Positions 11,117 to 20,703 of a stretch of DNA of 64,000 bases are shown in pieces. Origin of the DNA: Endothia cerciana. Taxonomy: Eukaryota; Ascomycota; Sordariomycetes; Diaporthales; Cryphonectriaceae. A model generated the notes under the pieces. That model was not told where the DNA came from and ran no database searches. It saw only the letters and a list, made by a program, of their open reading frames with translations. The translations under genes and the position numbers were made by a program. Location of the stretch: positions 354,374 to 418,373 of the forward strand of contig JALRMH010000033.1 of NCBI GenBank assembly GCA_026119935.1, read 5' to 3'. The first letter of the stretch is position 1. The number at the start of each line of letters is the position of its first letter.

Positions 11117-12710
11117 ATGATCGGCCGGTCAGCTCTGACGAGGGGAGCCAAGCTTGCCCTCCGACGGCAAGATTGCGCAAGGCTCGCCCCGCGGCGTGCC
11201 TACGCTGCCGCCGCGGGCACCTCAACCGAGACTGCATCGTTCGACTCGACCGACATTAACGGCATCAAGGTCGCCTCGAGGGACCCCCGAAGCCCGACCA
11301 CCCGCCTCGCCGTCGTCGCCAAGGCTGGTACCCGCTACCAGCCCATGCCGGGCCTGTCTGTGGGACTGGAGGAGTTCGCGTTCAAGGCGAGTTGACCCGT
11401 CACACGAGTTATTTTGGCGGATGAGGCCGGAAGAAAGGAACGATGAGCTAATTTGTCCCTGAGGCCGCAGAATACCGACAAGCGATCCGCACTGAGGATC
11501 ACGAGGGAGTCTGAGCTGCTGGGAGGTCAATTGAGTTCATACCACACCCGTGAGGCCCTTGTTGTGGAGGCCGCGTTCCTGCGCGACGACCTGCCTTACT
11601 TCACGGAGCTCCTTGGTGAGGTCATCACCAAGACCAGGTACACAAGTATGTGAAGGGGCCTCGTTTACGTTTTGGGAGGTTATCACATCAGCTAACCCTC
11701 CAACCTAGCCCACGAGTTCCACGAGGAGGTTGAGAACGTCCTGCACCTGAAGCAGAACAAGCTGTCCGAAAATGCCTTGGCCCAGGCCCTCGACACTGCC
11801 CACTTGGTCGCCTTCCACAAGGGCCTGGGCTCCTCCATCTACCCCTCCAGCTCTACATCTCTCGGCCCCTACTTGAGCGAGAACTCTGTCGCCGCCTTCG
11901 CCGCTTCTGTCTACACGAAGCCCAACATCGCGATTGTCGCTGATGGCGCCACCCAGGACGCCCTGTCTAAGTGGATCGAGCCCTTCTTCAGGGACGTCCC
12001 CTCTTCGTCCACGAGTGATCTGCACCTGTTCACCGACTCGTCCAAGTACTACGGTGGCGAGCAGCGCACCTCGCTGTCTGGCTCCAACGCTATGGTCCTC
12101 GCCTTCCCTGGCACCAACCTCTCCGCAGACAAGGCCGACGTTGCGGTCCTGACCGCTCTTCTTGGCGGAGAGTCCAGCATCAAGTGGTCTCCTGGCTTCA
12201 GCCTTCTTACCAAGGCTGCCGCCGCCGCCCCCGGCTCTACGATCGCTGCCAAGAACCTGGCCTACACTGATGCGGGTCTCCTCACTATCCAGATCACCGG
12301 AACTCCACTTGCAGTCCGTAAGGGTGCTGAGGAGGCTGTCAAGGCTGTGAAGAGCATTGCTGAGTCTGGTGTAACCAAGGAGCTCCTGACCAAGGCTATT
12401 GCCAAGGCCAAATTCGACCTGCTGTCCGCCAATGAGCTGACTGGTACTGGTATGATCGCTGCGGGCAACAGCTTGATCCACGGTGGCAAGATCTTTCAGG
12501 TCACGGAGGCTCTGAAGGGCTATGAGGCAGTGACGGCCGATCAGGTTAAAGCGGTAAGTCTAACACCAACCCTCCTTAGATAATCCTCGACGAAACTAAC
12601 ACATTTCCTCCTAGGCTGCGAAGTCGCTGTTGGATGGCAAGGCCACGGTGGCATCGACGGGTGACCTTTACGTTCTCCCGTACGCGGAGGAGATTGGTCT
12701 CAAGGTATAG
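11117..12710 (+). CDS. QCR2: Ubiquinol-cytochrome c reductase core protein 2
   Basis: Structural core subunit of respiratory complex III in the mitochondrial inner membrane, an M16-peptidase-like fold without catalysis. Four exons: 11117-11386, 11471-11645, 11709-12553, 12615-12710, giving 461 aa. The N-terminus is Arg/Ala-rich with no acidic residue in the first 20, as expected for a presequence. The segment GLSVGLEEFAFK lies where active processing peptidases have HxxEH, so the zinc site is absent, as usual for core 2. RITRESELLGGQL and RYTTHEFHEEVENVL are family hallmarks. The first intron begins GC (AAG/GCGAGT) and ends GCCGCAG, a GC-AG intron required to join FAFK to NTDKRSALR. Confidence 0.93.
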
Positions 12711-13249
12711 AACTCATAGACGGCTAGGGGGTTTAGGAAAATGTATCAACAGTTTGAGCCGTTGTAGAGGAGCCCGTGAGACATTGTGTGCATATAGCAC
12801 TTCTCTAGACACACACACAAGCATCGCAAAATTTCACCTTTCTCAGATTCCCGACAGCATACTCTTGAATCTTGTTTGGAGATCAGGCACATCAGCGGTT
12901 CCCATGGACTCATGTTTGCGACCTTTCAATCACCACCCTGCGCAGCAGTCTGATGACTAAGCCCAGAAGTACCCATGTAACCTTGCAGCTCTAGCAAGCT
13001 GTCCCATAGCCCAACGTCGCAAACCACCCTCATTCCTTTCCTCAACCACCAAGTCCCAGAATATTGTCGCCGAGAGATCGTACAGGTGAGCAACGAGACT
13101 TCGATCCTCTGTGACCCCGTTGCTCTAAATTCTAATTAATTGGGACCTCCAGATTTCCTTGTGCAGCAGTCACCACCTAACCCAAGCCACTCCTTACTCG
13201 TGCGCTCCACCTGTCCTCTCCTCCATCGCAACCGAAACCGCGCAACAAA
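12711..13249. other. Intergenic: QCR2 3' region and OST4 leader
   Basis: No gene is supported. The part next to OST4 is CT/CA-rich, as in fungal 5' leaders. Confidence 0.45.
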
Positions 13250-13408
13250 ATGATTTCCGACGACACTCTCTACAAGCTCGCCAACTATCTCGGTAGTGCA
13301 GCCGTGCTGATGATCATCCTCTACCACTGGATCGAGGTCAATGCCAAGGGTAACGAGAAGGCCGTCCCCGTCACCCCGGCTGGGAAGTCGGCCGCGGCGC
13401 TTAAGTGA
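13250..13408 (+). CDS. OST4: Oligosaccharyltransferase subunit OST4 (microprotein)
   Basis: Single-exon ORF of 52 aa, below common gene-calling cut-offs. Ost4 is a one-helix ER-membrane subunit of oligosaccharyltransferase that helps hold the Ost3/6 subunit to Stt3 for N-glycosylation. It begins MISDDTLYKLANYLG (yeast Ost4 also begins MISD), followed by a single hydrophobic helix AAVLMIILYHWIEV and a short polar tail of about 20 residues (yeast has 36 aa in total). The start context, CAACAAAATG, is favourable (A at -3), and no nearby ORF has comparable features. Confidence 0.85.
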   Translation: MISDDTLYKLANYLGSAAVLMIILYHWIEVNAKGNEKAVPVTPAGKSAAALK

Positions 13409-14606
13409 TGGAATCTACGGTGGCTTTTCAGACTCGGGTATGATGGGCAACGGCTGTCGCAGAGGGCCCTGCTTTGAATGTGAAATTCAGGGATCAGGAG
13501 CGAGGCACAATACTGCGGCATAGGCAACCGGTCACAAAGCCATACTGCGCGAGGCATGTGAGGGCTAGACTTGAAGGAAGTGATCGCCCGTACCACACGC
13601 GGGACTTTTCACTTGAGGATGCAATAGGATGGCAATGATACCGACACGGACTCTACCCACATACGGAGGGAATGGTAATGACCACACTATTCACAGTGAC
13701 AATAAAGGGCCATCTGTCGTGATCTATCTCAGGGTGTTTCGAACTGCTCTGGCGCACACGTAATCACATGTGACGGTCTTTGAAAGAGACAAGAATGACG
13801 GGTTACATCTACACAATCTTTGTATCAAGTTCCCAGATCTTCACGTTAGCACCCATACTGTATCTAGTTGCCTTAAAACAGACATGCATTTCGATAATGA
13901 CTTTTGTGTGTTGCATAGCCCCGTAAGTCGAGGTGGTGTTGTCGCCATCACAATGTTGTACCATGTACATAGATGCTCGCCAAAGCAACGGCATCGGGCC
14001 CGAGCTTGGCAGGGGTGGTCAGGGCTGGGGGGCGAGCACAGGCCACCCTGGCGTGGATGGGGCTCTGCCTGCCAGCCTGCTGACTGACGGGGACAGGGTG
14101 CCGTTTGCCCCCTGCCTGCTGCGAGCGACCAGCTCCTCAAAAAGGCTCCGATCCCTCGCCTCAGCTTTCTCTTGGTCCAAACCTCATCCCATCACACAAC
14201 CGTCAAGACAGCCGCTTGTTCTGCCACGAATCTTCTGAAGCCCGCAGCCAATCCTCAGACGGGTTTTCTTTCCTTCACGCCGTCCATCTGCCGACTCGAT
14301 TTTCATAACTCCACGCCGTCGCGCGGCAAGAGTCTTTCTGCCCACGGTGTCTGCCACTTGCCTCAACTGCCTGCCCATCGCCCCGTCGCGCTCTCTCGCA
14401 GCTTAACGCGACTCGGCCACCACCATCAACGCGCCATCAGGTCTTCACGATCAACCTTTCTTAATCAATCAAGAGTTCTTCGCCGAGCGAATACCTTTCG
14501 TCAACTCGCATCTCTAATAACGAGTCGCAACTAGACACGCGACCCGGCCGCCAACTTCTTATTTTCCACATCAACAACAACCATCTTTTCGCCGTCCAAC
14601 CTCGAC
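13409..14606. other. Intergenic: OST4 3' region and YRA1 leader
   Basis: No gene is supported. The last 400 bases before YRA1 are C/T-rich and stop-poor, typical of a highly expressed fungal gene's promoter and 5' UTR. Short ORFs overlap in several frames and show no recognisable protein. Confidence 0.45.
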
Positions 14607-16376
14607 ATGTCTACCAAGCTCAACCAGTCTCTCGAGGAGATCCTCAAGACCAACCGCGCTGCCGGTCGCGCCAACGGTGGCCGCCCTCGTCGCAGCAACA
14701 TGCCGACCAGGCCTGCTGCCCCTACTGGCGGCGTCAAGAAGAACACCAAGCCTGTTGGCAAGGCCGCCGCCAAGCAGGCTCCTGCCAAGGGTGTGAAGGG
14801 CCCTCGCGGCAGCCAGATCCAGATGAGCAACCTGGTAGGCGGCACTCGCGCTTCCTTTTCTACACGAACATGCTGCTAACCATTTGCCGCAGCCCAAGGA
14901 CGTCTCTGAGACCCAGATCAAGGTATGTGATCGATGAGGCTATTGCAGCCCTCAGGGACTTCTATCGGCATCCACTTCCATCGCGTATAACATCGACATG
15001 ATCCCATTCCTCGGTCGGACAGAAGGCGGTCTTCCATTCCGCTCCCACCTATGCAGTGGCTTGGTCTGAACTGAAAGTCTCCTTTCTCGCTCTATGCGGC
15101 GCACGCTCGCCCTGGCGCTGCGATATCGCGTACAGGAAGTTGAGCACCGCGTGTCGCGCACCACGACAGCATGCTTGGATAGCCTGGCAAGCATCCAGAA
15201 AAGCGCTGTCTGCGACGAGTCAATCGCGGCAAAGTGTCAGCACCAGAGTGTGTTCCTCTGCGGCCTATCACTGGGTGTCGTCCTTGATGAGAATGCACCC
15301 CCATCACCTATTCCGCGAGCAAAGCAGTGAGCAGCAGCGATTTCTATTCCCGACACTTGCGGCAGCAGACGGCCTTTCCTATTGCGTCAATATTGGTCCA
15401 TTCCTACGATTGTCGATAGAGGTGGCTTCTATGCGAGGGGATATCGCTTCGCCCAAGAGACAGCAGTCTTCGAGTCGAAGTGATGTAGACCCGAGCAGCG
15501 GCTAGACCCTGGGAGCTTCTCAGGTCGGGTGTACATCTCTACTTTGAAGAGAGGCGAGCTGGTACCCGGGGCCTTGGTGGCAGAGACTCTGACTACCCGT
15601 TGTGCAGCGCGGAGTCGTTGACCATTTGTCGTGAGGTTGATGGTGGCTCTTGACAGTTCCTACCACTAACGCTCACTGCTTTGCTCGCTCGGTGCATGAT
15701 GTTGGATATCTTTTCGGACTTTGAATCACCGGCGAAAACCCCGACCGCGACCAGCGACTCGTCGACTTGTGCGCACTGGGGATTCTTCTCAGATTGCTTT
15801 GCTAACACGTATTTCTCTGCTGTTCAGGACTACTTCGCAGAACTCAACAAGGACACGAAGAAGGGCCCTGTTGGCACGATCGTGAAGCTCGAGTCGTTTT
15901 CCAGTGGCTCCCGCAACATGTTCCAGGTTGCCTTCAGGCAGTCTGATGCTGCCTACAAGGCCCTTGATCGCCTCAAGGATATCAAGATCGACAACAGGCC
16001 CATCGACGTAAGTAATGCATGGTGCCAAAATCTCCGATGATGTTAGAGCTAACATCAGATTCAGGTCAAGATACTGGTCTCTGGGGACGCCGTTCCTGAG
16101 CCTCCCAGCTTGAGCCAGCGCGTGACCAGCGCGCCCAAGTCGGCCGCTGCGGCGAAGGCAGGCCCCAAGGGCAAGAAGGTTGCTGCTGCTGGTGCTGGTG
16201 CCAAGGACGGCAAGAAGGGTCGTGCTGGGCGCGCCAAGAACGCGCGACCGGCCAAGAAGACGGCGGATGAGCTCGATGCCGAGATGGCCGATTACTTCGA
16301 CGCTGCTAAGGCCCCCGCCGAGGCTGACGGCGGGGCTGCCAGCGGCGATGCTCAGATGGAGGATGAGATCATGTGA
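14607..16376 (+). CDS. YRA1: mRNA export adaptor YRA1/ALY/REF
   Basis: Nuclear RNA-binding adaptor that couples the TREX complex and the DEAD-box ATPase Sub2/UAP56 to the Mex67 export receptor. Four exons: 14607-14834, 14893-14922, 15828-16007, 16065-16376, giving 249 aa (yeast is 226). The N-terminal UAP56-binding box is visible as KLNQSLEEILK at residues 4-14, then an Arg/Gly/Ala/Lys-rich linker. An RRM follows (IQMSNLPKDVSETQIK / DYFAEL, to PIDVKILVSG), then a Lys/Ala-rich linker. The C-terminal box is ADELDAEMADYFDA. Exon 2 is only 30 nt. The 905-nt third-exon gap is described separately; every other intron is 57-58 nt. Confidence 0.93.
14923..15827 (+). other. Long YRA1 intron, probable autoregulatory element
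   Basis: A 905-nt phase-0 intron with donor GTATGT and acceptor TTCAG, and a GCTAAC branch sequence about 25 nt before the 3' end. It splits the RRM between ETQIK and DYFAEL. By my alignment this is the same residue position and phase as the single large intron of S. cerevisiae YRA1 (about 766 nt), which mediates autoregulation through inefficient splicing. ORFs inside it are unremarkable, and I found no convincing box C/D or H/ACA snoRNA. Confidence 0.85.
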
Positions 16377-17733
16377 GAGACATGATCCGGTCACGGGCTG
16401 GAGGCGGAAGCCCGTATTAGAAATGTTTGGTTGGGCGGTCAGACTGCTTTCACCTGACAAGCGTAATGGAATGTCGGGCGTCACACCCAGAAAGTGCTTT
16501 TCATGCAGGGAGCGTCGCATCGTTTATGTCTGCCGGTGTCTTGACCTGGTCCGAACTTACGGTAGACTTGATCAAAGCGGCATATCGACAGTGACCAGAT
16601 TGGAAGCTTTCATCGTGAAGACCCCTGTCAGGCTTGATAGTCGGAGAGGCCATTGACGCTTTACCAGCACAACTTTGATAGCATGTCTAAGATATGCACA
16701 CTCTTCGCCTATACAGGGACCATTGGCACAGTACCCATATAAAACCTTCCAGAGCGAGAAGATCCCTTTCACAATTATCACTACACAGGGAAGAGACTGC
16801 ATGGATCTCACCCTGTTCCTCAGAGTATCTCTTTTCAGGCCAAAGACCACCGGCTTTTAGATACTCATAGAAAAGAACAACGGCGAACGAATTAGGAGGA
16901 TCTGCACCAAGCAACCATCACATAAATGCTCCGATACATACTAAGATGTCCCGTTTTGAGAAGGCACTTCGTCTTCTACAACACCTTCACCAAGGCTCGG
17001 CTTCCCTATCGAGACCTCAGCACAACCTCCCAACTTGATCTCTACGGCGTTACAGCCACCGCACTGCTGTTATCAAGTGCCAATACAAGATCACGTCAAC
17101 AACTTCACACGGTGCGATCTGCACATCCCCCCCCCCCCCTCTCTCTCTCTCTCTCTCTTGCTCTCTCTCTTGCTCTCTGTCTTGCTCTCTTCCTTTTTAT
17201 CTCCTCTCGACCCGGGCCAATTCTCTTGGTCCTGAGGAGCATCGGGGATCGCCTCCGGCCCGAAGCTCATAACAACATTCAACAAAACGTCGGACAGTTG
17301 AAGACGGCTGTGGGCGGAACCAACACGGAGCTGGAGGAATTCAAGACCGTGGCGACCAAATATCTAGGAGGGATTTCGGTCGGCCCTTCACCACCTCTCG
17401 CCGAACCTACAGATCACGAATAAATACGGGGTGGTATCATGTCACCATGGTGTTCGAGGACGGCAGACTAAAGGTGGACAGAGGAGATCATGACGCTCAA
17501 CAGACATGGTGTTTGACCTGTTCATATGAAGGCGGTAAGGACCCTTTCCAAGGTGGGTCGAGACCTTCTCCATAAACCGTGGAGAAGGTTTGCAGAAAGG
17601 CGGCAGAAGTATATGGTGAGCAAGACTTCCCGGAGGTTGGGTAAGATTATGTATAGCAAGTCTTCTAGATGCCAAAAATTGCACATAAGCGCCGCCCTTT
17701 TAGCATTTCCGTCTTCCGACTGCTCTGACGACC
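16377..17733. other. Convergent intergenic region with CT microsatellite
   Basis: This lies between the 3' ends of YRA1 (+) and GPI15 (-). It contains a C13 tract running into (CT)n at about 17127-17190. An ORF at 16926-17423 (+) ends in a hydrophilic stretch (LKTAVGGTNTELEEFKTVAT) that looks mildly protein-like. It is interrupted by the CT repeat and has no recognisable domain, so I do not call it a gene. Confidence 0.45.
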
Positions 17734-18663
17734 TCATCCGTAACCCCCCCTGTCCTCCGATTTCCTCGCCACCATGCCGTTCCCCTCCGGCGGCTCCCAG
17801 AGGCACCCCCTGACCCCCCTCCAGACCCTCTCCACGATGGCCCGTCCCGGCAGCAGCCGTGGGAAGACGACGACGACGTCGTCCTCGCCGTCGACCACCA
17901 CCACCAGGTAGTACCGCACCGCGAAGCCCCGGAACGCCTCGTTGATCAGCACGTCGCGTATCTTCTCGGTGGGGATGAAGCGCGTGCCGGCGCGCCAGCT
18001 CGCGAGGTAGGAGCCGCCGGTGGAGCTCGTCTGGATGCCCAGGCCGCGCAGCACGAGCAGGGACTCGGTGGTGTGGACCCGGAGGGTCGCGAGGTAGAGG
18101 AGGGCGGCGCAGAGCGGGTAGAGGAGGGACGGCTGCGGGAGGGACGCCGGGAGGAGGGCCAGGGCGCGGCCCGGGGCGGTGTGGCGGGCGAGGTGGGCGA
18201 GGGCGTAGGGGACCCAGGCCGGCGTCAGGAGGGTCGCCGGCCGGGGGGGCGGGGGGGCTGCCGCCGCCGCCGCCGCAGGCGGTGGCAGCAGAGGCAGCAG
18301 CAGCCCCCCTCCCCCGGTGACCTCATGGATATTGTCGTCCCTGTGGCCCTGGGACACGCTGGCGTTGTGGGCGGGGCCGGGGCCGGGGCCTGTGGTTGTG
18401 GTTGTGGTTGTGGTTGTCGGCACCGCGGTCGACAACGACGAGCCCGCCGGTGTCGTCGCGCGGATATGTTCCGGGGGGGGCGGGAGCGTCCACGTCGCGT
18501 GCAGGAGGAGCAGGACGGACAGCGCCAGGAGCAGCCGGAGCAGGAAGACGATGCCCAGGAGGAGGCGGTTGGAGATCGTCGCGGTGGGGCAGGTGGTGAC
18601 CTTGAACTCGGCGGTCGTGGGGGAGGGGCGTCGGACCTCGAGGTGTGGCGGCGTCGTGAGCAT
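17734..18663 (-). CDS. GPI15: GPI-GlcNAc transferase subunit PIG-H/GPI15
   Basis: ER-membrane subunit of the complex that transfers GlcNAc to phosphatidylinositol, the first step of GPI-anchor synthesis. Single exon, 309 aa from the ATG at 18661-18663; the open frame extends upstream only through a non-ATG codon. Residues about 35-60 are hydrophobic (LLLGIVFLLRLLLALSVLLL), followed by a long low-complexity Thr/Pro/Ala insert. The C-terminal PIG-H domain is clear: ESLLVLRGLGIQTSS, TRFIPTEKIRDVLINEAF and YYLVVVVDGEDDVVVVFPRL. The protein is longer than yeast Gpi15 (229 aa) because of the insert. Codon use is extremely GC-rich in the insert. Confidence 0.85.
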   Translation of the reverse strand: MLTTPPHLEVRRPSPTTAEFKVTTCPTATISNRLLLGIVFLLRLLLALSVLLLLHATWTLPPPPEHIRATTPAGSSLSTAVPTTTTTTTTTGPGPGPAHNASVSQGHRDDNIHEVTGGGGLLLPLLPPPAAAAAAAPPPPRPATLLTPAWVPYALAHLARHTAPGRALALLPASLPQPSLLYPLCAALLYLATLRVHTTESLLVLRGLGIQTSSTGGSYLASWRAGTRFIPTEKIRDVLINEAFRGFAVRYYLVVVVDGEDDVVVVFPRLLPGRAIVERVWRGVRGCLWEPPEGNGMVARKSEDRGGYG

Positions 18664-18743
18664 CGTCGCCGTCGCCGTCGCCGTCGCAGAGGTGATGTGA
18701 CAACGGGGCAAAACTCCTTGAGGCCGTCGCAACTTGGGATATC

Positions 18744-18781
<38 letters not shown>

Positions 18782-20703
18782 GCAACAACAACACGGCCGG
18801 CCTGGCTGGTCCTCTTGGGGTGCCTTTTTAGTGGTTCTCTCTTGTCGTCTCAACCGCCCATTATGTCTGTGCCTTGGTTGGGGCTTAACAGCAGCGGAGA
18901 AGGGCGTGGTGCTGCCGTTGATCCTGCGTTCGTGGTCGGAAGGAAGCTGAGGTGGGAGCTCGAGGTTGCGCAAGGGCTTCCAGTAAGATTGACGCAGGAA
19001 GCCTGCCTCGGCCTCTTTCAGACAGAGTTTCGACCAGGATCCGAAGCCCAGGCACTTCCGCTCCAGAGGGTTGTTCTGTTTAACAAGCCTCCGAAGTAGT
19101 AAATATCTCAAGATAGAATAATCATTCAATCGAGCGTTGGCGTCCCAAACGTAGGTCAGTTCAATCCTTTTGCTGTTCGTCTGCGCATCTTGGTAATATA
19201 GACCCATCTTTTTGCGCCTTCTGTCAGCTGTTATGGCTCAATCGGGATGAAGGCACACAGAATTCTCATTGGCGCTATTCCATTTCCATCAGAACCCCAC
19301 GACTGTGCCCAGCGCGAGCGCTGCAGCGGCCACCCACTCGCTCGGGTAACCAGCGATGCTGCGTGTGGCCCGAAGCAACGAAGACGATTCTTGAGGGAGG
19401 CCTCACTCTGCAGAGGCGTCTTCACTGTTGCGCGGCGTGTTGGATCACATGGTCGTGGGCTTGGGGTGGTGCTATGAGATGGAGCTGTCAACTCCCTTTT
19501 TTTTTTTTCCTTTTCTTTTTTTTCTTTTACACACCTCCTTGCTTTTTTCTTCTTTTCTCCTGCGTATCCTTCCTGTGAGTTTGTTTGTTGTCCTGGCTTT
19601 CGAGTCGAACGTCCGATCGAGGGTGCCAGGGCGTAGGTGCTGAAGCCCCAGGGCCGTTTCAGGGCCTGACCAGCTGTAGGGTCCTGGATGGTGCTGTGGG
19701 CTGGAACTTTTGCGGAGGCCGCCTGTTCGAGCCGCATTTTGATCATCAACTTCTGTAATACACCTGGGCCTCGGGAGCGCGTCAAGATGTCACATTGTCA
19801 CATTCAGCAGGGCTGACAGTTATTATTAGGAAATCATTATATTTTGTCGCCCAAACTAACAGTTGCTACGTAAAATAATCTTTCGTCCCCAGCTCCTGCT
19901 TCCTCTGAAGGATTACTTGATCTTGCGAATGAAGAGAGAAGAGAAAAGTCGTCGGGTTAATGACGACGAGAAAACAGCTTTCCAGAAAGTATAAGACGCC
20001 GTGAGGCCAGCATTTATCACAAGCGAGCTGAGATTTCAGTTTTGTGTTCCAGTTTTGTGTGTTGGTCATTTAGTGGTGGTTTTGTTGTCCTCCCGGGTAT
20101 TCTCGCTCGGCTGCCGTTCAAATTTGCCCATTCTTTCATTTTCCATTCCTCCCCGCCTTTCAGCCTCCCTTCCGTCATCAAGTCATGAATGAAGAAGGGA
20201 TCATTAGGGTTGCAAGAGCTTGCGTGATCGCCTGTCCGGCCGCCGATTTCATTCCTTCGTTAAGACCTCCAGGTTGAGGAAGAATAGCCATTCTGAGTAT
20301 GAGAGACAGAGGAAATGTTTGAAAAATGCCATGCAGGGAGATATAAGTATGTAAAGGAATGTTGAGAAATATACAAGATCCAAAATTGTTTGTTGCCCCG
20401 GATATAAAATACGAAAAATATCAAACAATACTCTGGTGGGAGGACCATGAGTCTCAACATCTTGGGGAACCACTTGTCCGTTTTTCCTTTTGGGATTCCG
20501 TCAAGTAGGTTTTGGTATCGAACGCGGTGAAGACAAGAAAGTCAGAACGCCAGCCGCCATGCTCGAAGCAAACGAAAGCATGAAGAAGAAAGAAAGAAAG
20601 AAAGAAAAGTCGAAATAATCAGACAAATTCAAGAAATGCAGACTCGAAGACATACAAGACAAGCAACATCAAAATCAGAAATCAGAAATAGACATCGTCC
20701 GCC
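18664..20703. other. Intergenic: GPI15 leader to WD40-gene 3' end
   Basis: No gene is supported. It contains the CAA repeat listed separately, a T/C-rich tract at about 19496-19562 and a GAAA microsatellite at about 20588-20610. The segment 19800-20600 is less GC-rich than its surroundings and probably contains the 3' UTR of the WD40 gene. Confidence 0.45.
18746..18794. repeat. (CAA)n microsatellite, GPI15 5' region
   Basis: About 16 CAA/AAC units with one CAG interruption, lying 80-130 bp upstream of the GPI15 start (read as GTT repeats in the sense of that gene). Poly-Leu/poly-Thr/poly-Gln ORFs over it are repeat artefacts. Confidence 0.9.

Noticed and set aside
15056..15505. 150-codon ORF inside the YRA1 intron, and a search for an intronic snoRNA
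   Set aside because: The peptide has no recognisable features, and no C/D box pair or H/ACA hairpin arrangement was convincing.
18225..19207. Minus-strand ORFs encoding poly-Leu and poly-Cys across the CAA repeat
   Set aside because: Repeat-encoded frames overlapping the true GPI15 frame and its upstream region.
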